Source of the DNA: Achromobacter xylosoxidans
GTDB taxonomy: Bacteria; Pseudomonadota; Gammaproteobacteria; Burkholderiales; Burkholderiaceae_B
Length of the DNA: 64,000 nucleotides
Reading direction: 5' to 3'
NCBI RefSeq assembly: GCF_001457475.1
Contig: NZ_LN831029.1
Span: forward strand, 1,116,001 to 1,180,000
Below the pieces are notes generated by a model, which was not told the origin of the DNA, ran no database searches, and worked only from the letters and a program-made list of their open reading frames with translations. The stretch's first letter is position 1; each line of letters begins with the position of its first letter. Shown here piece by piece: positions 1-9,855 of this stretch. The translations under genes were made by a program, and so were the position numbers.

Positions 1-2
1 AC

Positions 3-197
3 GCGCCGGCCGCCGCGCTCACCGCCATCGTGGTGCCCGACCTGCTGCCCTGGAAGGCCGGGCTGGGCCCCATCTTCGACTACAAGCTGGTGGCAGGCAT
101 CATCGCCATCCTGGTGTTCCTGCGCACCCGCAGCGCCGTGCTGGTCATCGTGGTCGGCATGCTGGTGCTGTGGGGGCTGCGCTGGCTGGCGGGCTGA
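3..197 (+). CDS. AzlD-like branched-chain amino acid export subunit, C-terminal part
   Basis: The reading frame is open from the window edge and ends at a TGA at 195-197, so only about 64 C-terminal residues are visible. They contain two strongly hydrophobic segments (around GIIAILVF and AVLVIVVGMLVLWGL) and the short motif LTAIVVPDLL, which resembles AzlD, the small partner of the AzlC permease that exports branched-chain amino acids. The start, the upstream partner and any regulation lie outside the window. The assignment rests on motif resemblance of a fragment, so a different small membrane protein is possible. Confidence 0.6.
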   Translation, partial: APAAALTAIVVPDLLPWKAGLGPIFDYKLVAGIIAILVFLRTRSAVLVIVVGMLVLWGLRWLAG

Positions 198-203
198 GGC
201 CGC

Positions 204-1376
204 TCAGCCAAGCGCGGCGGCAGCCTCCATTTCGGATTTCAGCCCGCTGAGGAAGTATCGCTTCAGGATCAACCTGGGCAGTAACCGCAGGGCCGTGTTG
301 CGCAGGCCGAAGGCGAATGCCGAGGCGGGCACGTAGACGGGCGCAAGCCTGCGGCTGCGCTGCTGCAGGCTGTCGATTACCGGCCGTAGCCGCCGCTCAT
401 GAGCGGCCAGGGCCTCCGGCAGGGGCGCGCACGCCAGTTCCTGGGCCAGCACGTAGGCGCTGGCCAGCGCCATCCCCGCTCCCTGGCCAGAAATCAGGGA
501 CAGGCTATGTGCGGCGTCGCCGGCCAGCAGGATGCGGCCCTGGTGCCAGCGCGGCATCTCGATCAGCGCCAGGTCATCCATGACGATCGGCGCGTCGGCG
601 GGCAGTGTGTCCAGCTGCCGTCCCACTTCCGCGTGAGTCGTGCGCGCCAGTTCCCGCAGCAGGCCCAGCCGCCGCGGCGCCTCGACCCATCCGGCCTCAT
701 GGCTGCGCCAGACGTGCAGGGCCGCTTTGCGGCCGCCGCCCAGCCCATGGTATTCGACCTGATGGCCCGGCGTGGCATAGGACACGAAGTCGCTCGCCAT
801 GCCGGTGTCGTCGTCGACGTCATAGGCGGCATATCGGTAGCCCAGCGGCGATGGCACCGCCGTGCTGGCGCCGAAGACCCGGGCGCGCAACGCCGAGCGC
901 ACGCCATCGGCGCCGATCAGCAGATCCGCGCGCAATTGGGACCCATCCGACAGCGTCACGTCCACGCCGTGGGCATCCTGGCTACAGTCCGCCACGGTGG
1001 TGGCCAGCCGGATTTCGGCGCGGTCTCGCACCGCGGCGTGCAGTACCTGGACGAGATCGGTGCGCCGCAGGGTGATCCAGTCCAGTTCCCGCAGCAGCTC
1101 GCGATAGCGGATCCGCATGACTTCGCGGCCCCGGCGGTCGCGGTAGACGTTCTCGCCGATTTCGCGCTCCACGGCGCGCAGGGCGGGCACCAGCTCCATG
1201 CGGCGGGCGGTCAGCAGGCCGGGGCCGGACAGGCCCATCATGTAGCCGCCGTCACGCAGGTGCGGCGCGCGTTCGGCGATCACGGCGCGCCAGCCCTGCC
1301 GGGCCAGCCACCAGGCGCAGGCCAGTCCGGCGACGCCGGCGCCCGCGATGACCACGGTGCGTTCAGACATGTTCAT
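204..1376 (-). CDS. FAD-dependent monooxygenase (PHBH/UbiH-like fold)
   Basis: About 390 residues. The N-terminus carries the Rossmann dinucleotide motif GAGVAGLACAWWLARQG, the middle carries the DG motif (GADGVRSALR), and the C-terminal third the FAD ribityl-binding GD motif (LLAGDAAHSLS). Together these define class A flavoprotein monooxygenases that hydroxylate small, often aromatic, substrates using NAD(P)H and oxygen. The substrate is unknown. The start codon overlaps the stop of the upstream importer gene (ATGA), so the two are probably translationally coupled. A second ATG six bases downstream at 1370 has the better spaced GGAG and may be the true start. Its place beside a siderophore receptor and importer suggests a role in siderophore modification or release, by context only. 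Confidence 0.8.
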   Translation of the reverse strand: MNMSERTVVIAGAGVAGLACAWWLARQGWRAVIAERAPHLRDGGYMMGLSGPGLLTARRMELVPALRAVEREIGENVYRDRRGREVMRIRYRELLRELDWITLRRTDLVQVLHAAVRDRAEIRLATTVADCSQDAHGVDVTLSDGSQLRADLLIGADGVRSALRARVFGASTAVPSPLGYRYAAYDVDDDTGMASDFVSYATPGHQVEYHGLGGGRKAALHVWRSHEAGWVEAPRRLGLLRELARTTHAEVGRQLDTLPADAPIVMDDLALIEMPRWHQGRILLAGDAAHSLSLISGQGAGMALASAYVLAQELACAPLPEALAAHERRLRPVIDSLQQRSRRLAPVYVPASAFAFGLRNTALRLLPRLILKRYFLSGLKSEMEAAAALG

Positions 1377-2623
1377 TCTCCAGAAGACGAAAGCGGCGCG
1401 GCGCGCCGCATCAGGACGGAAAGGACAGGCAGGCCGGCCGCGCCCAGTGCGGCGGCGATGCCGAAGCAGGCGCCGTAGCCCAGGTGCTGCGCCAGCCAAC
1501 CGGCGGCCACGCCGCCAACCATGGCGACCAGCGCATCGGCGCACTGGAACAGCGTGAAATCGACGCCGGCTTGGGCCGGCGACGCCAGGCCCATGAGAAA
1601 GGCGTACAGCGTGACGAAACCCGTGGCGGCGGTGGCTGCCTTGAACAACGTCAGCGCCACCAGCCAGCCGGGGCTGGCGGCCGGCAGTCCCAGGCCGGGC
1701 GCGGCGACGCCGGCCACGAACAGGATCAGCGCGGCCGCCTGCAGGGCCATGGCCGCGACCACCGCGCGCGGCGCGCGCCAGCGTTGCAGCGCCAGCGCCC
1801 CCAGCAATGTGCCCGCCAGGCCCGCGACGACCGCGCCAGCGCCGTTGATCCAGCCCACCGAGGCCAGCGGCACGCCGCGGTCCAGCAACAGCGGCGAGGT
1901 CATGCCGGCGCCGAGCCGCGAACCGATCTGGAACACCACGGTGATGAGCAGGCCCAGCCGCACGCCGGACCGACCCAGCGCGTGCGGCAGGCTGGGCCGA
2001 TGCGGTGGCGTGTCGGTCGCGCGGGCCGGTTCGCGCAAGCCGGCGAACGGCAGGGTCAACAACAGGACCAGCAGGCCCATGGCGGCGGCCGCCACGCGCC
2101 AGCCATGGCTGCCCGCCAGCACCACGAACAGGCCGGCCCCGAGGAACATGCCCACGTAGCTGGAGCCGACCTGGGTGGCATTGCCCCAGCCGCGCCGGCG
2201 CGCCGCCAATTGCTCGACCGCGAAGGCGTCGCCGGCAATATCGACGGTGGCCGCGGTAAGCGAGATCAGGCCGAGCACGGCCAGCAGCGCGGGCAGCGTC
2301 GGTTGCCCCAGGACCGCCAGCAGGAACAGCAGGGCGGCCAGCAGCCACTGGCCAGGCAGCACGATGCGGCGGGTGCGGCGCCCCGCCTGCCCGTGGGGCA
2401 GCCGATAGCGCTCGATCCAGGGCGCCCACAGGAATTTCAGGGACCAGGGCAGGAAGGCCAGGTAGGCCAGGCCAACCTGGTCCAGCGGCGTGCCGCTGTC
2501 GCGCAGCAGCGTCGGCACGCCCTGGAAGGCAATGCCGCTGACCAGGCTCTGGACCATGCAGATGCCGCCAATGGCGGCGATGACCCGCGCGGTGGGCAGG
2601 CGCGCCAGGGAGGCGTTCGGCAT
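1373..2623 (-). CDS. RhtX/FptX-like MFS siderophore importer
   Basis: 416 residues with about twelve hydrophobic segments. The N-terminus (QSLVSGIAFQGVPTLLRDSG, then WAPWIERY) is typical of the AmpG/RhtX branch of the major facilitator superfamily. RhtX and FptX are single-protein inner-membrane permeases that take ferric siderophore from the periplasm without an ABC transporter. The gene lies 16 bases downstream of the TonB-dependent receptor on the same strand, and its stop overlaps the monooxygenase start, which gives an uptake operon of receptor, permease and oxygenase. AmpG (muropeptide import) is the main alternative within the family, but the receptor next door favours a siderophore. 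Confidence 0.8.
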   Translation of the reverse strand: MPNASLARLPTARVIAAIGGICMVQSLVSGIAFQGVPTLLRDSGTPLDQVGLAYLAFLPWSLKFLWAPWIERYRLPHGQAGRRTRRIVLPGQWLLAALLFLLAVLGQPTLPALLAVLGLISLTAATVDIAGDAFAVEQLAARRRGWGNATQVGSSYVGMFLGAGLFVVLAGSHGWRVAAAAMGLLVLLLTLPFAGLREPARATDTPPHRPSLPHALGRSGVRLGLLITVVFQIGSRLGAGMTSPLLLDRGVPLASVGWINGAGAVVAGLAGTLLGALALQRWRAPRAVVAAMALQAAALILFVAGVAAPGLGLPAASPGWLVALTLFKAATAATGFVTLYAFLMGLASPAQAGVDFTLFQCADALVAMVGGVAAGWLAQHLGYGACFGIAAALGAAGLPVLSVLMRRAAPLSSSGE

Positions 2624-2639
2624 CGCGTTGGGTCCCGGG

Positions 2640-4727
2640 TCAGTATTCGAAGGCGACGTTCAGGCCCACCGTGCGGCCGGGATCGACCTGCGCGTAGCTG
2701 CCGCGCGCGCCACCGCCGAAGGCGTAGGTGCGGTAGCGCCGGTCGGTCAGGTTGTTGACGTACAGCGTGGCCTCGACCTGTGGCCGAATGCGCCACGCCA
2801 GGCTGAGATCGACCAGTGTGTAGGCGTCCTGGCGCAGGCTGTTGCCGATGTCGAAGAACTGCGCGCCGACCCGGCGCACGATCAGGGCCGGCGAGAGCCG
2901 CCCGACACCCGGGTCGAAATGGCCGCGGGCGCTGGCGTTCAGGCCATAGCCCGGCGAAAACGGCACGCGGTTGCCATCGCAGCCGGGGCAGACGGCGCTG
3001 CTGTTGAAGCTGCGGAACGTGGTGTGGTTGAGAAAGCCATCCAGCCCCAGCGTCCATTGCGAGGTCACGTCCCAGCTCAGGTCGAATTCGACCCCGGTGG
3101 AGCGCGTGTTGCCGACGTTCTCGATGTGCTGATAGCCGATCTGGTCGCTGACATAGAGCTGCGCGTCGCGGATGTCGGTGCGGTAAAGGGCGGCGCCTGC
3201 GCGCAACGCATCGCCGTCAAAGCGCGCGCCGGCTTCGTAGCTCACGCCACGTTCCTTGCCGAAGGGGCGCGCATCGGCGGGGTTGGACGGGGCCAGGTTG
3301 TAGCCGCCGGGCTTGTAAGCTTGCGCCGCGTTGACGTATGCGCGCCATTCGGGCGACAGGCGGTAGCCGGCGGACAGCTTGCCGAGCACCGTGTTGCCGG
3401 AGGCCGTGCCCGCGCCGCCGAAGGGGGCCTGACCGTAGGTCGTGCCATTGAGCGTCGAGCCGTCGTATCGGGTGGACGCCTTGTCGCGGGAATAGCGCAG
3501 GCCGGCCGACAGGTCGAGCGCGCGGGTGGCATGCCAGGTGGCGTCGCCGTAGAAGGCGGTTGACTCGCTGGTGTTGCGGGAACCGGCCGAGAACGCGTCG
3601 AGCTGCATCCCGGGCATCTGCATCTGGCTGAGCGCGGAACGCGACTGCGTGACCCGCTGGCGGTACAGGCCCAGGACGCCGTCGACCGCACGCGTGCCGG
3701 TGGTGGACAGGCGCAGCTCCTGCACCTGCTGGCGCCAGCGCTCGGGTTGGCTGGTATAGGTCGAGCCGAGCGAGAAGTGGCGGTCGTAGTGCAGGCGTTG
3801 CCAGGCGGCCACCGCATCGAGCCGCCAGCCATCGAGATCGTAGCGGCCCGTCAGTGCCTGGCTTGCGCTGCAGCGCTTCTGGTAGGGATCGGCCAGCGTT
3901 GCGGGCATGTCCGGGGAAATCGCCGCTTGTCCGCTGCCAGGGGCATCGAAGGGCACGTAGACATCCTGGCTGCCGCGGGTGCATTCGCCGCTGACGGCCA
4001 GTCCCATTTCCCAGGGGCTGCCGGCTGGCGCCAGCCGCAGGCGCGCCGTTCCCGCGTTGGCCGAGGTGCCGCCGATATGGCTGGCGCCGGTGACCGGGCT
4101 GTCGAGCCGGCCGGGGGCGTCGTTGACCGCGGCGGCCACCGAGCCATACAGCAGGTTGTCGACCAGCGGCCCGCCGCCGCTGGCCTTGAACAGGTAGCCA
4201 TCGCGGCTGGCGACACCCGCGGTCGCGCGGAAATAAGGCGTGTCGTCCGGCTGTCGCGACACGATATTGAGCACGCCGCCCATGGCGCTTTTGCCGTACA
4301 GCGTGCCCTGCGGGCCTTTGAGCAGTTCCACGCGATCGACATCGGTCAGCAATTGGGAGGCGAACGTGGGCAATTGCGGCACGCCGTCCACATAAACCGT
4401 AAGCGCGGGGTTGTAGAAATCCTGCGCCGAGGTAATGCCGCGCACGGAAATGACGGGGAACAGGAACGATCCGCTGCCCGACATCTGCACGCCCGGCAGC
4501 ACGCGCGACAACTGCAGGGTGTTGTCCACCTGCGCGGCGTGCAGGGTTTCGGCCGGCACCACGATGGCGGCGCCGTTGATATCCCGCAGCGCTTGTTCCT
4601 GTTTGCTGGCGGTGACGGTGATGGGAGCGAGCTCGCTGACGGATTGGGACTGCGCGACGGCGGGAAGTGTCAGTGCGCAGAGCGCGGCCGTCAGCGCGGT
4701 GTGGCGGAAAGGGAGCGAAAGTGTCAT
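2640..4727 (-). CDS. TonB-dependent siderophore receptor
   Basis: 695 residues, the usual size for outer-membrane TonB-dependent receptors. It has a signal peptide ending near LTLPAVAQS, a TonB-box-like stretch (ELAPITVTASK), a plug domain with the signature VELLKGPQGTLYGKSAMGG at about residues 130-150, then a beta-barrel ending in the aromatic-terminated strand GLNVAFEY. It should bind a ferric siderophore and pass it to the periplasm using TonB energy. It is the first gene of the minus-strand operon, and a Fur-like AT-rich dyad lies between it and the divergent AraC gene, so iron control is expected. The ligand cannot be named from sequence; the barrel resembles FyuA/FptA-class receptors. 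Confidence 0.88.
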   Translation of the reverse strand: MTLSLPFRHTALTAALCALTLPAVAQSQSVSELAPITVTASKQEQALRDINGAAIVVPAETLHAAQVDNTLQLSRVLPGVQMSGSGSFLFPVISVRGITSAQDFYNPALTVYVDGVPQLPTFASQLLTDVDRVELLKGPQGTLYGKSAMGGVLNIVSRQPDDTPYFRATAGVASRDGYLFKASGGGPLVDNLLYGSVAAAVNDAPGRLDSPVTGASHIGGTSANAGTARLRLAPAGSPWEMGLAVSGECTRGSQDVYVPFDAPGSGQAAISPDMPATLADPYQKRCSASQALTGRYDLDGWRLDAVAAWQRLHYDRHFSLGSTYTSQPERWRQQVQELRLSTTGTRAVDGVLGLYRQRVTQSRSALSQMQMPGMQLDAFSAGSRNTSESTAFYGDATWHATRALDLSAGLRYSRDKASTRYDGSTLNGTTYGQAPFGGAGTASGNTVLGKLSAGYRLSPEWRAYVNAAQAYKPGGYNLAPSNPADARPFGKERGVSYEAGARFDGDALRAGAALYRTDIRDAQLYVSDQIGYQHIENVGNTRSTGVEFDLSWDVTSQWTLGLDGFLNHTTFRSFNSSAVCPGCDGNRVPFSPGYGLNASARGHFDPGVGRLSPALIVRRVGAQFFDIGNSLRQDAYTLVDLSLAWRIRPQVEATLYVNNLTDRRYRTYAFGGGARGSYAQVDPGRTVGLNVAFEY

Positions 4728-4751
4728 GGTCGTCGAAGCGGGTTTTCAGTA

Positions 4752-4780
4752 GAATCATTAATGAGAATTATTGTTATTTG
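4752..4780. promoter_or_regulatory. Fur-box-like AT-rich dyad
   Basis: In the divergent gap between the receptor and the AraC gene, the run AGAATCATTAATGAGAATTA and the bases after it stand out from the GC-rich surroundings. Read on the minus strand, 11 of 19 positions match the Fur consensus GATAATGATAATCATTATC. Placement before a siderophore receptor fits ferric uptake repression. The match is moderate and no promoter elements were mapped. Confidence 0.5.
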
Positions 4781-4835
4781 TTCGGGCGCGGACTAACGCT
4801 TTCGGTGCCGCCACTATTCAATTCGGGGTCTAAAT

Positions 4836-5810
4836 TTGGATTTCGCCACTGGCACGCGCGTGCAAACCGCCCACGGACCCGGGCACCATTGCGGCCATCC
4901 GCTCCTGCCGGCCGCGGTCATCCCGGCCGCCTGGGAGGCGCTGTCCCGCCTGGAAGCGTTCGACGAAGACCTGACCATGTCGGTCTGGAGCGGGGCGCCG
5001 GGCGTTGACCTGGATGTCGCCGCCGAAGGGCCGCCCATGTTCTGCATTGCGGTCTTCCTTGAGGGCCAGGCCTGCATGTCGATCGACGGCGGCGTGCCGC
5101 TGCGCGCCGGTCCCGGCATGGCGGTGGTGCAGACGGGCGAACGTGGGGCGCGCGGCCGTTTCCAGATGTCGGGCGGGCAGCTCGTCCGTCTGGTGGACAT
5201 TCGTTATTCGCCCGCCGGGCTGCTGCGTGCCGGGGGCAGGCCGCTGGCGGCCTTGCGCGGTGCGTTCGTGCTGGATCACAGCGTGCCGACGGCCGGCTCG
5301 CTGATGGCGGGATTCCCGGCCCCGCCGGGCCTGTTACGGCTGGCCGCCGACGTGCTGGACTGCCGCCACGAAAACGCCACCGCGCGTCGCCTCTACATGC
5401 GCGCCAAGGCGCTCGAAGCCCTGGCCATCGTGCTGGAAACCATGAGCGGCGCGGCCGGCGAACCGCCGGTGGCGGCCCGCGAACGGCGCCAGCTGGCCCA
5501 GGCCCGGCGTCTGATCGAAGTCCGCTATGGCGAGGAATGGACGGTGCCGCGGCTGGCGCGGGAGGTCGGCCTGAGCGAGAAAAAGCTCAAAGCGGGCTTT
5601 CGTCAGGTGGCCGGCCGCTCGGTCCACGCCTACCTGAAGTCGGTCCGGCTGGAGGCCGCGGCGTCCATGCTGGAGGCCGGATACCGGGTCACCGACGCTG
5701 CGTTGGCCACCGGATTCGCCAACCTGAGCCATTTCAGCAAGAGCTTTCGCCAGGCCAAAGGAGTCGCCCCCCGGCACTGGCTTGACCGCCCCGGCGCCCG
5801 GCTGCGCTAA
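4836..5810 (+). CDS. AraC-family regulator (PchR/YbtA-like)
   Basis: 324 residues in the longest frame, starting at a TTG; the N-terminal start is uncertain because later GTG (4860) and ATG (about 4977) codons are possible. The last 100 residues form the double helix-turn-helix DNA-binding domain of AraC proteins (LAREVGLSEKKLKAGFRQ, then ATGFANLSHFSKSFRQAKG). The N-terminal part is a likely ligand-sensing domain. The gene is divergent from the TonB-dependent receptor, the classical arrangement of PchR and YbtA, which activate receptor transcription when their ferric siderophore is bound. The function is inferred from family and position. Confidence 0.82.
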   Translation: MDFATGTRVQTAHGPGHHCGHPLLPAAVIPAAWEALSRLEAFDEDLTMSVWSGAPGVDLDVAAEGPPMFCIAVFLEGQACMSIDGGVPLRAGPGMAVVQTGERGARGRFQMSGGQLVRLVDIRYSPAGLLRAGGRPLAALRGAFVLDHSVPTAGSLMAGFPAPPGLLRLAADVLDCRHENATARRLYMRAKALEALAIVLETMSGAAGEPPVAARERRQLAQARRLIEVRYGEEWTVPRLAREVGLSEKKLKAGFRQVAGRSVHAYLKSVRLEAAASMLEAGYRVTDAALATGFANLSHFSKSFRQAKGVAPRHWLDRPGARLR

Positions 5811-6054
5811 AATCAAGTTATCCACAGCAATCCGGGCCTGGTACTGCCCTCATAAGTATCGAAACCAGAATGCGCCACCTGGCCTGCAAGGCAGGGTGCT
5901 GATTGCCTGCGATGCGCTTGCGCCTCGCGGTGGTTCGCACGTGGCCGCGCGAGCGTGGCGCGCGTTCTGGTTGTCCTGATGCATATGCAGTGCAGTGCTC
6001 GCAGCACTCTCGTTTTGTTCTTTTTTTACTGGTCCCGGTATCTGCCAAACCCTG
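5811..6054 (+). promoter_or_regulatory. Long leader of the helicase gene, with hairpin and T-rich run
   Basis: This 244-base gap holds no supported gene. At 5818-5826 there is a perfect but solitary DnaA box (TTATCCACA). At 5994-6008 a hairpin (AGTGCT-cgcag-type loop-AGCACT) is followed by a T-rich run to 6028, only 26 bases before the chosen start of the helicase gene. This looks like an intrinsic terminator or attenuator in the 5' leader. It could let the helicase control its own messenger, as known for some cold-shock RNA helicases, but that is inference. Confidence 0.4.
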
Positions 6055-7500
<1,446 letters not shown>

Positions 7501-7548
7501 GGCGACGATCGCCGCCCCGGCGTCGCGGCCGCGCTGCGCGCCCAACGG

Positions 7549-7575
7549 AAAAGCGCCCTGGCAGGGCGCTTTTTT
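7549..7575 (+). terminator. Rho-independent terminator of rhlE
   Basis: A GC-rich stem (AAGCGCCCT, short loop, AGGGCGCTT) is followed by a run of T, about 50 bases after the rhlE stop. The stem is symmetric with flanking A and T runs, so it may also end the minus-strand thioredoxin-like transcript. Confidence 0.85.
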
Positions 7576-7588
7576 CATATGTGCGGAT

Positions 7589-7972
7589 TCAGGCGGCGAG
7601 CAGCCGTGGCAGGTCGGGCAACGGTGCGGTGACCGGCGCGCTGTGTTCGTCCAGGCTTTCCAGCAGCCGCTCGAGATGGCCGATATGGGGCAGCATGGGG
7701 CCGTAGAAGACCACGCGCCCGCCGACCTGGACCAGCAGGGTGGGGAAGTTCTCGACGTCGACCTCGCCCAGCAGTTCGGCGTGGTCTTCGATGTCGATCC
7801 AGGCGAAGACGTGGTGCGGCAGGGTACTGGACAGGGCCCGCAGCTTGGGTTTGTATTCTTCGCAGGTGTCGCACCAGGCGGCGCAGAAGCACGCCACCAG
7901 CCAGGCCTTGGGCGAGGCCGCCAGTTGGGCGCGCAGGGCAGTGAGATCGGAGCCGGGAACCAGTAATGTCAT
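7589..7972 (-). CDS. Thioredoxin-family protein with WCDTC active site
   Basis: 127 residues with a thioredoxin fold pattern. The segment ACFCAAWCDTCEEYKP carries a CxxC active site (C-D-T-C) preceded by Trp, and the cis-proline region is FPTLLVQ. No signal peptide is seen, so a cytoplasmic disulfide or thiol role is likely. The CDTC dipeptide differs from the CGPC of classical thioredoxins and points to a specialised member of the family. The gene is convergent with rhlE and divergent from the EI24 gene. Substrates are unknown. Confidence 0.8.
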   Translation of the reverse strand: MTLLVPGSDLTALRAQLAASPKAWLVACFCAAWCDTCEEYKPKLRALSSTLPHHVFAWIDIEDHAELLGEVDVENFPTLLVQVGGRVVFYGPMLPHIGHLERLLESLDEHSAPVTAPLPDLPRLLAA

Positions 7973-8035
7973 ACGAGCGCGGGAAAGCGTGTTTGACTAT
8001 CATACCCGGGATGATCACCTTCCATTGTTCCCGCC

Positions 8036-8839
8036 ATGCCTGTCCTGCGCCCTGATACCGAGATGCCCGGCGCCAGCCGCTACACCCGCAGCATGGCGGG
8101 TGTAGCACAGGCCTTCAAGCGCGCGCTGGTGTCGCAGTGCCACCCGACCATGCTGTTCGCGCTGCTGCTGCCCTTCCTGATCGCGCTGGTCGGCGCGCTG
8201 CTGTTGTTCTGGCTGTTCTGGACGCCCCTGACCGACTGGCTCGCCGCCCAGGCCTCGCACTGGGACTTCATCAACCGCACCGACGAATGGCTGCTGGCGA
8301 TGGGGCTGTTCTCGCTCAAGCTCTATCTGGTGCCGCTGGTCGCCGTGTCGATCCTGCTGCCGCTGTCGGGCGTGCTGGGCCTGGCGATCGCCGCGGTGTT
8401 CGTCATGCCGCTGGTGCTGCGCCACGTCAGCCAGCGCGAATACGCCGGCCTCAGCCGGCAGGGCAAGCTGGCCACCACCGTCAGCGTCTGGAACGCGGTA
8501 TGGGTGTCGGGCGCGTTCGTGCTCGGCTGGCTGTTCACCATGCCGTTGTGGCTGGTGCCGCCGATGGCCCTGGTGCTGCCGGTCTTCTGGTGGACCTTCG
8601 CCTTCTCGCGCATGATGCGGGTCGACGCCATCGTCGAGCATGCCAGCCCGGCCGAGCGCAAACTCATCCTCGAACGCAACAATGGCGGCTTCTGGATCAT
8701 CGGGTTGATCTGCGCGCTGCTCAACCTGCTGCCGCCGGCCTGGATCATCCTGCCGGTGTTTTCGGCGCTGGTCTATGCCCACTACGGACTGGACGCGGTG
8801 CAACGGCTGCGTCAGGATCGCACCATCGACGTCGCCTGA
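8036..8839 (+). CDS. EI24-domain inner-membrane protein
   Basis: 267 residues with about six hydrophobic segments (for example LLLPFLIALVGALLLFWLFW and GFWIIGLICALLNLLPPAW). The layout and the pattern VWNAVWVSGAFVLGW match the bacterial EI24/CysZ-like family, whose general role is unclear although CysZ imports sulfate. Here there are no sulfur genes nearby, so sulfate transport is not claimed. A start at 8093 (MAGVAQAFKRAL) is an alternative that removes a non-hydrophobic leader. The stop lies 46 bases before the next gene, so the two are probably co-transcribed. Confidence 0.75.
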   Translation: MPVLRPDTEMPGASRYTRSMAGVAQAFKRALVSQCHPTMLFALLLPFLIALVGALLLFWLFWTPLTDWLAAQASHWDFINRTDEWLLAMGLFSLKLYLVPLVAVSILLPLSGVLGLAIAAVFVMPLVLRHVSQREYAGLSRQGKLATTVSVWNAVWVSGAFVLGWLFTMPLWLVPPMALVLPVFWWTFAFSRMMRVDAIVEHASPAERKLILERNNGGFWIIGLICALLNLLPPAWIILPVFSALVYAHYGLDAVQRLRQDRTIDVA

Positions 8840-8885
8840 CGCGGCGTCGTCCGCCTCCCTCAACCGCCACTCTCTGGAACCGGAC

Positions 8886-9698
8886 ATGGCAGCAGAACCC
8901 GCCTCCCGCCGCATCGGCCTCATCATCGTCGGTGACGAAATCCTTTCGGGCCGCCGGCAGGACAAACACTTTTCCAAGGTCGTGGAACTGCTCGGCGCGC
9001 GCGGCATGCAGTTGGGCTGGGCGGAATTCCTGCCGGACGACCGCGATACCCTGGTGGCAGCCTATCGGCGCAGCTTCGCCACCGGGGATGTGGTGTTCTC
9101 GTGCGGCGGCATCGGCGGGACGCCCGACGACCATACCCGCCAGGCCGCCGCCGCCGCGCTCGATCTGCCACTGGCCCTGCATCCCGAGGCCGAACAGGCC
9201 ATCGCGCTGCGCACCGCCGAAATGGCGGCCAAGGGGCAGGGCACGGCCGACATGAGCGCGCCCGAGAACCAGCAGCGGCTGCAGATGGGCGTGTTCCCGG
9301 AGGGCTGCGAGATCGTGCCCAACCCCTACAACCGCATTCCGGGCTTTTTCATCCGTGACCACACCTTCGTGCCGGGCTTCCCGGTGATGGCGTGGCCGAT
9401 GCTGGAATGGACGCTCGACACGCGCTATCGTGCGTTGCAACATACGCGCCGCCACGCCGAGCATTCCTTCCTGGTGTTCAGCATGCCGGAATCCCGCATC
9501 ACGCCGGCCATGCAGATGGTGGAAACACGCTGGCCCGGCGTGCGCGCCTTCAGTCTGCCCAGCGTCGGCGAAGCCGGCGGCACGCCGCACATCGACCTGG
9601 GCGTGAAGGGCGAGCCCGAGGCGGCGGCCGAGGCATTGGCGTTTCTGCGAGCCGAAGTGTTGCGCCTGGGCGGCAAGCTGGCGCCGCCCGCGGCCTGA
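8886..9698 (+). CDS. Molybdopterin-binding-domain protein (CinA N-domain/MoaB-like)
   Basis: 270 residues. The N-terminal half has the MoCF_biosynth signature: IIVGDEILSGRRQDKH followed by SCGGIGGTPDDHTRQA, as in the N-terminal domain of CinA and in MoaB/MogA. The C-terminal half does not contain the CinA nicotinamide-mononucleotide deamidase domain, so this is a stand-alone competence/damage-inducible-type domain protein. The family binds molybdopterin or related nucleotides, but many stand-alone members have no proven reaction. It follows the EI24 gene closely on the same strand. Confidence 0.8.
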   Translation: MAAEPASRRIGLIIVGDEILSGRRQDKHFSKVVELLGARGMQLGWAEFLPDDRDTLVAAYRRSFATGDVVFSCGGIGGTPDDHTRQAAAAALDLPLALHPEAEQAIALRTAEMAAKGQGTADMSAPENQQRLQMGVFPEGCEIVPNPYNRIPGFFIRDHTFVPGFPVMAWPMLEWTLDTRYRALQHTRRHAEHSFLVFSMPESRITPAMQMVETRWPGVRAFSLPSVGEAGGTPHIDLGVKGEPEAAAEALAFLRAEVLRLGGKLAPPAA

Positions 9699-9855
9699 GG
9701 ACAGATGCTGGCCGAATCGGGGAGTGTCCCCGATAGGCAGGCCAAAAAACGGTTGCCAAATGGCTCCGTAAATTTCACAATACGGGAAAGAACTGTTTGC
9801 TGCGTTGCCGCAAGTTTGGTCTTCCGGTGGCGCGGCGCGAGCCCTTTCCCCGCCT

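Noticed and set aside
204..2429. A 741-residue fusion of the monooxygenase with an upstream extension
   Set aside because: The extension reads antisense-like Arg/Gly-rich sequence in another frame of the RhtX gene; the flavoprotein starts naturally at MNMSERT or MSERT.
5818..5826. Perfect DnaA box as part of a replication origin
   Set aside because: It is solitary, in a leader between unrelated genes, with no iterons or AT-rich unwinding zone.
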